Origin: Vibrio variabilis
Lineage (GTDB): Bacteria; Pseudomonadota; Gammaproteobacteria; Enterobacterales; Vibrionaceae
Assembly (NCBI RefSeq): GCF_003263785.1
Contig: NZ_JYJK01000061.1
Span: 62,001-126,000 of the forward strand
Length of the DNA stretch: 64,000 nt
Reading direction: 5' to 3'
The stretch's first letter is position 1. Every line of letters begins with the position of its first letter. Of this stretch, positions 39,517 through 49,654 are shown piece after piece. The translations under genes were made by a program, and so were the position numbers. Under the pieces are notes generated by a model that saw only the letters and a program-made list of their open reading frames with translations, ran no database searches and was not told the origin of the DNA.

Positions 39517-40515
39517 TTATTGTTGGTTAGACGCGAGCGCTGCTTCGATAAGATCAGAGCCGATGTCTTTCTCAAACTTCTGCCATACCGGTTGAAGCGC
39601 TTCTACCCACTGCTGACGTTGCTCTGGCGTCAGAGTACGCACCACACCGCCCGACTCAACAATGTTGTTCTTGTTGGCTAGGTTTACCTTGGTCGATTCA
39701 GCGTTACGGGTTTCAGTGACTTCTTTTAGAATTTGTGCAAACTGGTTACGCGTATCTTCTGGCATGCCATCCCAAAACTCGCGAGAAGTCACGACCAAGT
39801 AGTCAAGAATGCCGTGATTGGTTTCAGTCACACCGTCCTGTACTTCGAAGAATTTCTTACCGTAGATGTTTGACCAAGTATTTTCCTGACCATCGATAAC
39901 CTTAGTTTGTAGGCCGCCATACACTTCTTTAAACGACATTTTCTGAGGGTTAGCACCAAGCTGCTCAAACTGCGCAACCAGAACGTCTGACGCTTGTACA
40001 CGGAACTTCAGGTCTTTCGCATCACCAGGTACCAAAAGCGGCTTGTTCGCCGACATTTGCTTCATGCCGTTATGCCAAAACGCAAGACCTTGCAGACCAC
40101 GACGCTTCATCGCATTTTTCAGTTTTTCACCTGACTCGGAGTTTTGGAAGCGATCGACGGCTTCCACGTTTTCAAACAAGAATGGCAAATCAAAGATGCG
40201 GTATTTCTTGGTAAACTTCTCGAATTTAGAAAGTGAAGGAGCGGCAAGTTGAACATCGCCGTTCAAAAGGGCTTCGAGAACTTTGTTGTCATCGTACAGT
40301 GTCGAGTTAGGGAATACCTGCATACACGCTTTACCGTTCATCTCAGTATTCACACGCTCTTCAAGCAGTGACGCAGCGATACCTTTCGGGTGCTTGTCGG
40401 TATTCGTTACGTGACTGAACTTAATGACAATTTCACCCGGGTCACAGTTGGCAGCGGCATTGAAGCTCATAACAGCAAGAACAGAGGCAGACAGTAGGGA
40501 TAGAGGCTTTAACAT
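39517..40515 (-). CDS. dctP: TRAP transporter C4-dicarboxylate-binding protein DctP
   Basis: Periplasmic binding protein of the DctPQM importer for succinate, fumarate and malate. 332 residues with a signal peptide (about 1-24, SFNAAANCDPG). Family motifs: IKFSHVTNTDKHPKG, FPNSTLYDDNKVLEALLNGDVQLAAPSLSKF (positions about 68-98), and KFRVQASDVLVAQFEQLGANPQ with the carboxylate-binding Arg. GGLQTKVIDGQENTWSNIY is also canonical. The start at 40515 follows AAAGGAG. A consensus sigma-54 promoter lies 60 bp upstream, and the dctBD regulators are divergently placed 3 kb away. Confidence 0.96.
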   Translation of the reverse strand: MLKPLSLLSASVLAVMSFNAAANCDPGEIVIKFSHVTNTDKHPKGIAASLLEERVNTEMNGKACMQVFPNSTLYDDNKVLEALLNGDVQLAAPSLSKFEKFTKKYRIFDLPFLFENVEAVDRFQNSESGEKLKNAMKRRGLQGLAFWHNGMKQMSANKPLLVPGDAKDLKFRVQASDVLVAQFEQLGANPQKMSFKEVYGGLQTKVIDGQENTWSNIYGKKFFEVQDGVTETNHGILDYLVVTSREFWDGMPEDTRNQFAQILKEVTETRNAESTKVNLANKNNIVESGGVVRTLTPEQRQQWVEALQPVWQKFEKDIGSDLIEAALASNQQ

Positions 40516-40574
40516 TATTATTCTCCTTTGGATTGATGCAGTCCCGTCTATGGGTACTGATGGGCTTATAAGGA

Positions 40575-40589
40575 GCAATAAGGGTGCCA
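40575..40589 (-). promoter_or_regulatory. Sigma-54 (-24/-12) promoter of dctPQM
   Basis: Read on the minus strand the site is TGGCAC-CCTTA-TTGC, matching the RpoN consensus TGGCAC-N5-TTGC exactly, preceded by T as preferred. It is 60 bp before the dctP start codon. With DctD nearby, this is the expected activation target; DctD-binding sites further upstream were not resolved. Confidence 0.85.
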
Positions 40590-40716
40590 AGGTTGGATAG
40601 TTGTTGTTTTTCAGATAGATAGATCAAGTTCAACTAAGATTGAGTGATTCTGGGGCTGGGGAATGGGTGGAAAGTGACACATTGGGTGATGGGGATTGGT
40701 GGGAAATGACCGAAAA

Positions 40717-40876
40717 AAGAAGAGCACCCCTCTAGCTCCCCCTTATTAAGGGGGAGAACTACTGCTCGTTGCTATCGCAACATTGCCGGATTAATAAGGC
40801 GATGCGATAGCGAGCCCGCAGCTCCTCCCCTTTAAGCGGGGCGCGTAGCCGGGAGGCTGGGAGGGGTGCTCTTCTT
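40717..40876. repeat. 160-bp inverted-repeat element with internal hairpins (MITE/REP-like)
   Basis: The 16-bp ends AAGAAGAGCACCCCTC (40717-40732) and GAGGGGTGCTCTTCTT (40861-40876) are perfect inverted repeats. Inside are CTCCCCCTT-ATT-AAGGGGGAG-type (40736-40756) and GCTCGTTGCTATCGCA/TGCGATAGCGAGC-type (about 40764-40815) stems and a GC-rich arm. It contains no coding frame. It lies between dctP and the end of the sugar ABC operon. The structure suggests a non-autonomous repeat; I saw only one copy in this window. Confidence 0.7.
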
Positions 40877-40919
40877 GCTTTTAACTGACTTAAATTAAAA
40901 GCAAAGAGCCCCCACAACC

Positions 40920-42031
40920 CTACACAACCAACCTCTCCTCAGTCACAGCATCAAAAAACACCGCCTTAGACATATCAAAGTACAGCGGAGCCACCTGCCC
41001 CACACTGGCATCAAACTCAGGAGACAAGCGACACGCAACCTCTTGGTCGTTTACCTTAACCATAGCGATGACATCAGGCCCCGTTGGTTCAAGCACTTCC
41101 AATTTAAGGCTGACTTGAGTCGCAACGACTGTCTCGTCTTCAAGCTTTTCTGTGATGTGTTCAGGACGCAGGCCAATCACGATCTCATTGCCGTCTTGTG
41201 GACGCAGTGATTCTGGTAGTGCGACTACGTGCTGCTCATTGTCACCAGAGACCACACGGATGATTGGCTTGTCGTTCTCGTCGAGATCAACGCGTGTTTT
41301 AATGAAGTTCATCGACGGAGAACCCATAAAGCCTGCAACGAACATGTTGTTTGGCTCGTTATAGATCTCTTTCGGCGTACCCAATTGCTGCAACTCACCG
41401 TCTTTCATAACGGCGATGCGATCCGCGAGCGTCATCGCTTCGATTTGGTCATGCGTTACATACACAATCGTGGTGTTGAGCTGCTGATGGAGACGTTTGA
41501 TCTGATGACGCATCTCGACACGCAATTTCGCATCTAGGTTAGACAGCGGCTCATCAAACAGGTAGAGCTTAGGACGGCGTGCGAGCGCCCGACCCATCGC
41601 TACCCTTTGTCTCTGGCCACCGGAAAGCTGCGACGGCTTACGATCAAGAAGATGGTCGATTTGCAGCATCTCGGCAACGCGATTGACTTCGGCATCAATT
41701 TGCTCTTGGGGCATCTTGCGAATTTTTAGACCAAAGGCGATATTGCCATGCACCGTCATATTTGGGTAAAGAGCATAAGATTGAAACACCATGCGATATC
41801 GCGATCTTTTGGCTGCACCTGAGCGACATCACGACCATCAATCACGATTTCACCTGCGCTAATATCCTCAAGACCCGCAATGGTGTTCATCAGAGTCGAT
41901 TTGCCGCAGCCCGATGGCCCAACAAGGATCAGGAACTCACCGGAGTCGATACTGATATCGATACCTTTCAGGGTTTCGTTGTCCGCATTGCGATAGGTTT
42001 TGCGGATCTGTTTAAGTTCTAATGTTGCCAT
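40920..42031 (-). CDS. Sugar ABC transporter ATP-binding protein (MalK/UgpC family), frameshifted
   Basis: Cytoplasmic ATPase of a CUT1-type sugar importer. Walker [14 protein letters not shown]-loop [10 protein letters not shown], signature [15 protein letters not shown], Walker [18 protein letters not shown]-loop [10 protein letters not shown], then the C-terminal OB-fold (TOBE) regulatory domain with GLRPEHI. The frame breaks at about 41793, just before the Q-loop (GATATCGCATGGTG needs one more base to read DIAMVFQ). The corrected length is 370 residues. It is the last gene of the binding protein-permease-permease-ATPase operon. Substrate not shown by this subunit. Confidence 0.9.
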
Positions 42032-42036
42032 GTTGA

Positions 42037-42893
42037 TTATCCTTTACTGAACCCGCAGTGAGACCGCGAACAAAATACTTCCCTGCCAGTACGTAGACCA
42101 CCAGCGTTGGCAACGCAGCGATGATCGCAGCAGCCATATCAACGTTGTACTCTTTGACGCCAGTACTCGTGTTGACCAAGTTGTTGAGCGCGACCGTGAT
42201 GGGTTGCGTCTCAGAGCCCGAATAAACGACCCCGAATAAGAAGTCATTCCAAATTGAGGTGAACTGCCAGATTACTGTCACCATGATGATAGGTGTTGAG
42301 AGTGGCAGCAGGATTTTGAAGAAGATGGTGAAGAAGCCTGCGCCATCCAGTTTGGCCGCTTTGACAAGCTCATCCGGCACTGCAATGTAAAAGTTACGGA
42401 AGAACAGTGTGGTAAACGCCATACCATAGATAACGTGTACCGCGACCAAACCCGCCGTTGTGTTCGCCAGACCTAGTTTGCCAAGTAGCGCTGCCATTGG
42501 TAGCAGGATGACTTGAAATGGAATAAAGCATCCGAACAGTAGCAAGCTGAAAAACAGATCTGAGCCTCGGAACTTCCACTTGGTGATCACGTAACCGTTG
42601 AACGCACCCAACAAGGTAGAAATGGCTACTGCCGGAATGACCATTTGGAATGAGTTCCAGAAATAGCTCTTCACCCCGTCACATTTCACGCCAGTACAGG
42701 CGCTGTTCCATGCTTTGCTCCATGCATCCAATACCCACTCTGTTGGTAGCGACATCAGGTTACCCGCTTTAATGTCAGGCAGCGTCTTAAATGACGTGAT
42801 AATCATGACAAACAGTGGCATCAGGTATACCAAGCAGAAGAAAGTCAACGCCGAGTAGATAAAAAGTCTTGAGAGATTCATCGACGTATTCAT
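42037..42893 (-). CDS. Sugar ABC transporter permease (MalG-like)
   Basis: Inner-membrane permease of the CUT1 sugar importer with six membrane segments and the EAA loop AAKLDGAGFFTIFFKILLPLS (positions about 178-198). As written the frame runs 20 bases into the ATPase gene with an odd tail (DNQHGNIRT). Family members end GSVK-Gly-stop; one missing G at about 42041 would give exactly that, with a stop at 42037-42039 and a five-base gap before the ATPase ATG. I adopt that end (285 residues). Its start overlaps the previous permease by four bases. Confidence 0.88.
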
Positions 42894-43819
42894 GATTTCT
42901 TCTCCCTAAGTTCTGAGTACAAATACGGAACCAAAATCGCCAATATCCCTGCGAGCATCATCATGGCGCTCGCTGCGCCGAGACCAACCTGCCCACGAGT
43001 AAATGAGTGTGCGTACATAAAGAGCGCCGGTAAGTCAGAGGAGTAACCAGGACCACCTGCGGTCATCGCTGTCACCAAGTCGAAACTCTTGATCGCGATG
43101 TGGGACGTAATGATAACGGCGCTAAAGAATACCGGGCGCAAACAAGGCAGAATGATTTTCCAATAGATGGTTGGTAAGTTTGCGCCATCGATTTGCGCCG
43201 CTTTAATGATTGACGAATCAATCCCGCGAAGCCCGGCCAAAAACATCGCCATCACAAAGCCGGATGATTGCCAAACCGCCGCTATCACGAGCGTGTAAAC
43301 CGCCATATCGGAGTTAACCAGCCAATCAAACTTAAAGTTTTCGAATCCCCAGTCATGCATGAGTTTCTCGATACCGAGACCTGGGTTTAAGATCCATTTC
43401 CACGCTGTACCTGTGACAATGAAAGAGAGTGCCATCGGGTAGAGGTAGATAGTACGAATTGCGCCTTCTTGACGGATATTTTGGTCAAGCAATATGGCGA
43501 GTCCAACACCGAGCACAATCGCTATCAGCATGAACAACACGCCAAAGATACCGAGATTGGTGATGGAAGTGATCCAACGGTCGTTTTCCATCAGCTTCTC
43601 ATACTGAGCAAAGCCGACAAAGTTGAACGAAGGGAGAAAACGCGAGTTGGTTAATGAGAGTGCCGCGGTCCAAAAGATGAACCCGTAAATACACACTAGG
43701 GTAACGAGCATGGTGGGTGCCATGACTATTTTCGGTAGCCAATGTTGAAGGCGATCTACCAAGCTGAGTTTTGGCGCGGACTGCTTATTTGAGTCTTGTG
43801 CATTCAAAGCCTGCTCCAT
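42890..43819 (-). CDS. Sugar ABC transporter permease (MalF-like)
   Basis: A 309-residue inner-membrane permease, first of the pair. It has an N-terminal cytoplasmic stretch, then about six membrane helices and the EAA loop AAQIDGANLPTIYWKIILPCLRP (positions about 208-230), which docks to the ATPase. Family patterns FIFWTAALSLTNSRFLPSFNFVG and YLYPMALSFIVTGTAWKWILNPGLG fit glucose/mannose-type CUT1 permeases such as GtsB. ATGA overlap with the next permease. A strong hairpin separates it from the binding-protein gene. Confidence 0.9.
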   Translation of the reverse strand: MEQALNAQDSNKQSAPKLSLVDRLQHWLPKIVMAPTMLVTLVCIYGFIFWTAALSLTNSRFLPSFNFVGFAQYEKLMENDRWITSITNLGIFGVLFMLIAIVLGVGLAILLDQNIRQEGAIRTIYLYPMALSFIVTGTAWKWILNPGLGIEKLMHDWGFENFKFDWLVNSDMAVYTLVIAAVWQSSGFVMAMFLAGLRGIDSSIIKAAQIDGANLPTIYWKIILPCLRPVFFSAVIITSHIAIKSFDLVTAMTAGGPGYSSDLPALFMYAHSFTRGQVGLGAASAMMMLAGILAILVPYLYSELREKKS

Positions 43820-43879
43820 AACTTTTCCTTACTGATAACTGCTTTCGGAATTGAGCAAGCGCTAAAGGTGCAAGGCACC

Positions 43880-43907
43880 ACTCTCTCCCCAATTCAAGGG
43901 AGAGAGT
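43880..43907 (-). terminator. Hairpin between binding protein and permease genes
   Basis: ACTCTCTCCC (43880-43889) pairs perfectly with GGGAGAGAGT (43898-43907), and flanking GCGCTAAAG/CTTTAACGC extends the stem imperfectly. No T-run follows. Such hairpins after binding-protein genes usually stabilise the upstream message and keep the permeases at lower levels. Confidence 0.6.
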
Positions 43908-43938
43908 CAGCTTTAACGCTTAGTTTAGGAGGAAGTGA

Positions 43939-45192
43939 CTAGATAGCCGCTTTAACTGCTTTCGCTAGCTTCTGTGCTGCTTCTTTTGGATCCGCTTTTG
44001 GATCGTTAAAGAAGTTTGTGACTACGTCGTAGATAGCACCTTGAGCGTAACTGGTTGTCGACATACCGTGTGCCATACTCGGTACAAGATCACCGGTTTT
44101 CGCCGTTGCTTTGAAGCTTGCCATTGAGTCCAGAGCACATTGGTCAAACGCGCTCATGTCCATATCGGTACGAACTGGGATGGAACCCTTGTTGAGGTTG
44201 AACACTTCTTGGAACTTCTTATCCAAGATAGTGGCTGCTAACGCTTTTTGCGCCGCTACGTTACTTTCATCTTTGATTTCAAAGAACGCGAAGCTATCGA
44301 CGTTGTGCGTGAACTGGCCATCTGTACCTGGCGCTGGAGCACAGATATAGTCTTTGCCCGGTACCTTACCCGCGGCAGTGAACTCACCTTTCGCCCAGTC
44401 ACCCATGATCTGCATTGCCGCTTCACCATTGATAACCATTGAGGTAGCAACGTTCCAGTCACGACCAGGAGAGTTCGCATCGATGTAGTCATGCACTTTT
44501 TGGAACTTAGTGAACACTTCCACCATCTTGTCACCTGATAGTGTGTCCATATCTAGGTCGACGAATGCTTTACGATAGTCATCTGAACCTAGTACATCTA
44601 GAGCAACCGCTTCAAATACAGTCGCGTCTTGCCATGGCTGACCACCGTGTGCGAGAGGGATATAACCTGCTGCTTTGATTTTCTCTGCTGCTGCAAAGAA
44701 ATCATCCAGCGTTTTCGGCACTTCAACACCGGCTTTTTTCAATACTTCCGGGTTAGCCCAAAGCCAGTTAACACGGTGCACGTTAACAGGTACTGCTACG
44801 TATTCGCCATTGAACTTCATGACGTCAGTCACCATGCTAGGAACACTTTGATCCCAACCGCCAGATTGTGCCACATCATCAAGATTCGTTAGGAAGCCCA
44901 AGCCGCCCCATTCCTGAATATCATGACCTTTAATTTGTGCCGCTGAAGGTGGGTTACCAGACACAGCGCGCGTTTTTAGTACCGTCATCGCACTTTCACC
45001 GCCACCGCCTGCTACAGCAAAGTCTTTCCAAGAGTGACCTTGCTCTTCTAGCATCGCTTTCAGTTCTTGTACGGATTTCGCCTCACCACCAGAGGTCCAC
45101 CAGTGAAGGACTTCCACTTCACCTGCACTAGACAGCGAAGGTAGGGTGGCAGCAGCGAGGGATAGAGTCAGTAGGGTTTTATTCATTTTCAT
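43939..45192 (-). CDS. Sugar ABC transporter periplasmic binding protein (glucose/mannose type)
   Basis: A 417-residue family-1 extracellular solute-binding protein. Signal peptide about residues 1-23 ([22 protein letters not shown]). The sequence pattern, including [53 protein letters not shown] and MGDWAKGEF, resembles GtsA/GltB-type glucose-binding proteins of Pseudomonas and relatives, so glucose or mannose is a reasonable guess, not proved. The start follows GGAAG. It is the first gene of the importer operon, downstream of a two-component system on the same strand and a CRP-type site. Confidence 0.9.
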   Translation of the reverse strand: MKMNKTLLTLSLAAATLPSLSSAGEVEVLHWWTSGGEAKSVQELKAMLEEQGHSWKDFAVAGGGGESAMTVLKTRAVSGNPPSAAQIKGHDIQEWGGLGFLTNLDDVAQSGGWDQSVPSMVTDVMKFNGEYVAVPVNVHRVNWLWANPEVLKKAGVEVPKTLDDFFAAAEKIKAAGYIPLAHGGQPWQDATVFEAVALDVLGSDDYRKAFVDLDMDTLSGDKMVEVFTKFQKVHDYIDANSPGRDWNVATSMVINGEAAMQIMGDWAKGEFTAAGKVPGKDYICAPAPGTDGQFTHNVDSFAFFEIKDESNVAAQKALAATILDKKFQEVFNLNKGSIPVRTDMDMSAFDQCALDSMASFKATAKTGDLVPSMAHGMSTTSYAQGAIYDVVTNFFNDPKADPKEAAQKLAKAVKAAI

Positions 45193-45317
45193 TGTTATCT
45201 TCCATGTATTGGATTAGACAAAGGGCTATTCTTGCCCCTGTTCGATACACAGTGTAGAAAAAACCCGCAATCCTCACTGCAACAAACTGTTAATCCAAAG
45301 TAACAAGAATGTTACAC

Positions 45318-45333
45318 TGTGAAATCTATCACT
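45318..45333. promoter_or_regulatory. CRP-type site upstream of the sugar ABC operon
   Basis: TGTGAAATCTATCACT matches TGTGA-N6-TCACA at nine of ten positions. It lies about 125 bp before the binding-protein start and touches the 3' end of the histidine kinase gene. CRP activation of a sugar importer is expected biology. Confidence 0.6.
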
Positions 45334-46785
45334 AAGCTTCTAAATTAGGTGGAATATAGATCTTCACTTCCAAACCGCCTTGCTCAGAATTTTGCAGCAC
45401 AAGGTCTCCGCCTAGGCCGTGTAAGATGCTGCGGCAGATCCCAAGACCTAAGCCGTGCCCATCTTTATCGTTGGCAAGACGAGTATAAGGCTCAAAAACC
45501 GCTTCCAATTGCGATTCTGGAATGCCGTTACCTTTGTCTAGAATTGTGACAACGATCCATGTTGGATTCTCTTCTATCGAGACAAATGCATGCTTACCGT
45601 ACTTCACTGCATTGTCGATGAGGTTGGTCAGCACACGCTTTATCGCCAATGGTTTAAGTACCACTGGCTCCATTGGCAATGCCGTAAAGCTCACTTGTGT
45701 ATGCACTTGGTTGTAAGTTTCCGAGACGTTTCTGATCATCTCATTGAGATCGATAAAGTCATTATTCTCATGCAAATCCGTATCATGTACACACTGCAAT
45801 GCACCTTTAACCATCATCTCTAGATCATCGAGATCTTGGTTGAACTTGTCACGCTTAGCGTCATCGTCCAGTAATTCAGCACGCAGTCTCAGTCGGGTAA
45901 TAGGCGTTTTTAAGTCATGAGAGATGGAAGAAAATAGATGTTCTCTATCAGAGACATACTTTCGAATCCGAGTTTGCATGCGATTGAATGCCCGCGTTGC
46001 GGTCACCAGCTCCGTCGCCCCTTCTTCTTTGAGTGGCGACTGATCAATGTCCATGCTCATTTCATTGGCGCTTTCGCCAAACGTTTTAGTGGTTTCACTT
46101 GTGCACGTACGAGCAAAAATGTCAGCAGTAACATCAGAGAGGTAAAAATAACCAAAAACACCAACTGGTCTTTAGAGAAAAACTGATCATCGAGCTGCAT
46201 GTAAGGAGAAGGAAGCAAAGCAGCGATATAAATCCACTCCCCTTGTTTGAGCTTGAGCTGTACCACCAAAATCGGCGGATCGAGCGGTCCCAAGGTCAAC
46301 GTATGGTGAGCCCACGACCTGGGTAAGTCATTAAGAAAGATATCGTTTTTAAGTAACCTGAGATTCTCAGCTTTTGAGAAATCCACTTTGACCGCTTCGA
46401 TGGTCGGAAGCTTATCAATCAGTACCCTTTTCACCGACATCATCGCCGCTTCTTTTAGCGGCGTATCTGGAATGGGCTCAACCAACAGCTCTTCATGGTT
46501 GAAAGAAACAAAGAAGCGAGTGCCTCCCATGTTACGGATTTGATCTAGCACGATATGACGGTATTTAATCGGTAACTTTTGAAAAAAGGTCACAGTAGAA
46601 GCAAACATAGTCGCCATACTGGCTGACGTATCGCGAATACCAGAGAGTTCATCCTGCTTGGTTTTCTGATACCAAATGGTCGTCAGAACCCCCTGAGAGC
46701 AAAAAACCGCGAGTAAAGTCAGCAAAAGCGTTCGAGCGACCAAAGAATTCGGGCTCAATCGCCTAAACCAGCGAGTTCTAGACAT
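45332..46785 (-). CDS. Sensor histidine kinase (EnvZ/GtrS-like), frameshifted
   Basis: Inner-membrane kinase, 484 residues after repair. N-terminal membrane helix (about 17-38), periplasmic sensor region of about 130 residues, second membrane helix (QLVFLVIFTSLMLLLTFLLV), HAMP, H-box FSSISHDLKTPITRLRLRAE, N-box LTNLIDNAVKYG, G-boxes DKGNGIPE and GHGLGLGI. The frame breaks inside HAMP at about 46069: GCGCCAATG should be GCGGCCAATG (AKAANEMSMD). The position before a sugar importer suggests the GtrS-GltR type of glucose-transport control in Pseudomonas; the actual signal is unknown. Confidence 0.88.
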
Positions 46786-46788
46786 GAA

Positions 46789-47515
46789 TTATTGACCGTA
46801 TTCGACAGGTACTGAAAGGATGTAACCATTGCCGCGCATGGTTTTAATGTAATGAGGAAACGCTTTACTGGTACCGAGACGATTACGGATACGGCTGAGT
46901 TGAACATCAATCCCTCGCTCATAAGGTAACGCTTCACGGCCACGTGTGGCAAAAGAGATGGTATCTCGGTCGAGAATTTCATTCGGGCGCGACAAAAACA
47001 GCATCAGCAACGCAAAATCACTGCCAGAAAGATCGTGGCTACGTCCATTGACTTTGTTCGTCATACGGTGAGCAATAGTGTCGAGATGCCAATCCCCAAA
47101 GTCTATGGTTCTTGGTGGCGTGTCATCATGCTTCTCTTCATGAATATGTGCGCGGCGTAGCAAGGCTTTAATGCGAGCATTAACTGTCTTGGGCTGAATG
47201 GCTTAGCGATGTAGTCATCGGCACCAATCTCAAGACCAATGATCTGATCGGTTTCATCGGATACTGCGGTCAGCATAATGATAGGCACTTGAGACTCGCG
47301 CCTCACTCGCTGACATAAAGTGAAACCATCATCACCAGGTAACATCACATCTAGTAAAATGAGATCCGGATACCCCTTGCTTTGATGAACAGCTCCATCT
47401 CAACGCCATCTTCCGCCCCTGACACTTGAAAGCCTGCTTTGGTCAGATACTCTTCAAGCAATAGACGGATTTCCTCATCATCATCCACAACTAAAATGTG
47501 CGTCTTAGCCTGCAT
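46789..47515 (-). CDS. OmpR-family response regulator, two frameshifts
   Basis: A 242-residue regulator after repair. Receiver domain: [19 protein letters not shown] (acidic pocket), [15 protein letters not shown] (phospho-Asp), and [13 protein letters not shown] (Lys); then a winged-helix DNA-binding domain with [16 protein letters not shown] and the end [13 protein letters not shown]. Breaks: the C-run 47373-47376 (GGGG should be GGGGG on the coding strand, reading [10 protein letters not shown]) and about 47180 (TTAATGC should be TTAAATGC, reading [12 protein letters not shown]). ATG 47515 follows AAGGGA. The kinase starts 3 bp after its stop; both precede the sugar ABC operon. Confidence 0.9.
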
Positions 47516-47663
47516 TATGTTCCCTTAAGTCTGCACTGCGATCTCTACAGTGTAAGGGTTTTAGCGAGGAGTTATTATTGATTCGTTTATAAATTTTGCC
47601 ACTTAGTTTTGCTCAAGTTCACAAAAATGACATGGAAGTGACCAATTTCAACGTTTACCCACC

Positions 47664-49119
47664 TTAAGAAGAGCAGCTAATCGCCATTCTCTTGCCCCAC
47701 TCTGGCGGCAATTTTGCTAAATAGTCGTACCTAGGCTGTTCGTCATAAGGCGTTTTTAGGACCTCATCGAGTGTATGAACGAGAGAAAAATCCCCCTGTT
47801 CGGCTTTATCGATAGCCTGCTGAGCCAAGTAATTCCTCAGGATGTACTTGGGGTTTACTTTGCGCATCTGCTCACAGCGCTCAGGTGTTTTGAGCGCCTC
47901 TTTTTCACAGCGCAATAAGTACTCACTGAGCCATTTCTCGGCCTTGGTTCTATCTACAAACAAATTAATAAGCGAAGCGCTATCATGCTATCTAGGCAAG
48001 ATAACGCTCTAAAGAAACGAGTGTAATCGACACCTTCCGACTCCATCAGCGCAAAGCTGTCATTAAAAAATGCGCTATCCTCTGGGTACTTTTCAACTAG
48101 GCCAAACTTAGCGCGCATATGGGCGCTGTATTGGCTTTGAAGTCTTGGCGTGAACTGCTCAAGTGCACGCTCTAGGTCTGCACGAACGATCAGAGGGGTA
48201 AGCGCCTGCGCTAAAGCGGTCAAATTCCACAGTGCAATAGACGGCTGATTATTGAACGCATAACGCCCTTGATAATCCGAGTGGTTGCAAATATAGCCTG
48301 GCTCATAGTCGTCCATAAATCCGAACGGCCCATAATCAAAGGTTTGCCCAAGTATCGACATGTTATCGGTGTTCATCACCCCATGGGCAAATCCTTTGGC
48401 TTGCCAATGGGCAATCATGTCGGCGGTTAATGCGATGATACGTTCGAACATCGCAAGATAAGGCTGCTTCGCTTGCTGGCATTGAGGGAAGTGCCACTCA
48501 ATCACTTTATCTGCTAAATGCTGCAAGTGATCGTGCTGCTCGGTATAGAAAAAGTGCTCAAAATGGCCAAAACGAATATGAGTCTCAGCCAGACGAAGCA
48601 GCAAAGCACCTTGTTCCACCTTTTCTCGATACACTGGCGTATCAGTGACCATCATGCCAACGGCGCGTGTGTTGGAACGCCCAGCCCTGCCATGGCCTCG
48701 CTGCACAGATACTCGCGAATGGTTGCACGCAACACCGCGCGGCCATCTCCGGAGCGTGAGTAAGGTGTTTGCCCTGCCCCTTTTAAATGCAAATCGAATA
48801 CGGTGCCAGAGTCCGAGGTGAGCTCCCCAAGCAGCAACCCTCTTCCATCACCTAAGTCTGGATTGTAGACGCCAAACTGATGTCCAGCGTACTTCATCGC
48901 TAACGGTTTAAATCGTTCCGTTGAGGAGGTGCCAGACAGAGTATTCAAAAGCTCGGTGGACTGATTGGCGTCATGGGGAAAGCCAAAACGTTCTGCAAGA
49001 GGCTGATTCCAACTCACCCATCTTGGATTGTCGAGCGGAGTCGGCAAAACATAGTGATAGAAGCCTGTGGGCAACGTCGTGTATCGGTGGGTAATCGCGA
49101 TTCGATCTAACAGCGGCAT
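47664..49119 (-). CDS. selO: Protein adenylyltransferase SelO (YdiU), two frameshifts
   Basis: Pseudokinase-fold enzyme that transfers AMP from ATP to Ser, Thr or Tyr of target proteins; linked in E. coli to oxidative-stress responses. Motifs: [75 protein letters not shown] (kinase HRD/DFG-equivalent region), and the C-terminal SCSS, where the eukaryotic protein has selenocysteine. Frames break near 48667 and near 47988; adding one base at each gives 485 residues. I start at ATG 49119 (MPLLDRIAI) rather than the upstream TTG. Confidence 0.92.
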
Positions 49120-49324
49120 ATCGGTCTCATTACGAGATAACAAAGACAATTGATATGAGTATAGCGACTAGAGGGGTTTAAAAAAGAAACGAAAAGTGTG
49201 GGTATTGTGGGAGTGTTCGCCTAGAGGAACGCCCATTTGCGAAGATTGCTGTCTGCGGTCACTGCTGAATGCAGAAGATGCATCGAATCGAAGCGTTTGG
49301 GCTGTCCCCTAAGAAGGTTTGTTA

Positions 49325-49423
49325 TTAGAGCATCGCAAGAATTGCGATCACTGTACCTAGAGAGAAAAGGCAAGTGCGGCTAATAACGCCAAGGTTGGTA
49401 GGTTGAATCATTTCTTGATGCAT
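49325..49423 (-). CDS. 32-aa hydrophobic microprotein
   Basis: A 32-residue frame beginning at ATG 49423 right after a strong ribosome site (AAAAAGGAGATATTGCCT, GGAG 8 bases before the ATG). A polar head (MHQEMIQPTNLGV) is followed by one hydrophobic helix (CLFSLGTVIAILAML) ending the protein. A possible promoter lies upstream: TTGTAA, 17-bp spacer, TACATT (minus strand, about 49480-49450). Single-helix membrane microproteins are common and usually missed by annotation. I do not recognise a family; the YnhF type is a possible comparison in size only. Confidence 0.5.
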   Translation of the reverse strand: MHQEMIQPTNLGVISRTCLFSLGTVIAILAML

Positions 49424-49654
49424 AGGCAATATCTCCTTTTTATTACACTATGATTACAATGTAGGCCGAAACGGGTATTTTTACAACATACGTCGCACAA
49501 TTATTTGAAGTAAAATTACATTTTCATCCGAGTATTTATAGAAACTCAGACTCGTAATCACAAAGTATCTCTAATGGGCGAGATTAAAAACCTAGTATCA
49601 CCTGTTACCCTACAGGTTAAACATCTACCCACACATCCGTAAGCCTCTCTATAC

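Noticed and set aside
45938-46186. Frame opposite the histidine kinase
   Set aside because: Antisense shadow spanning the HAMP region of the kinase.
47664-47680. Selenocysteine in SelO or in formate dehydrogenase
   Set aside because: Both active regions read Cys (SCSS and CHSS); no in-frame TGA with a following insertion hairpin is needed.
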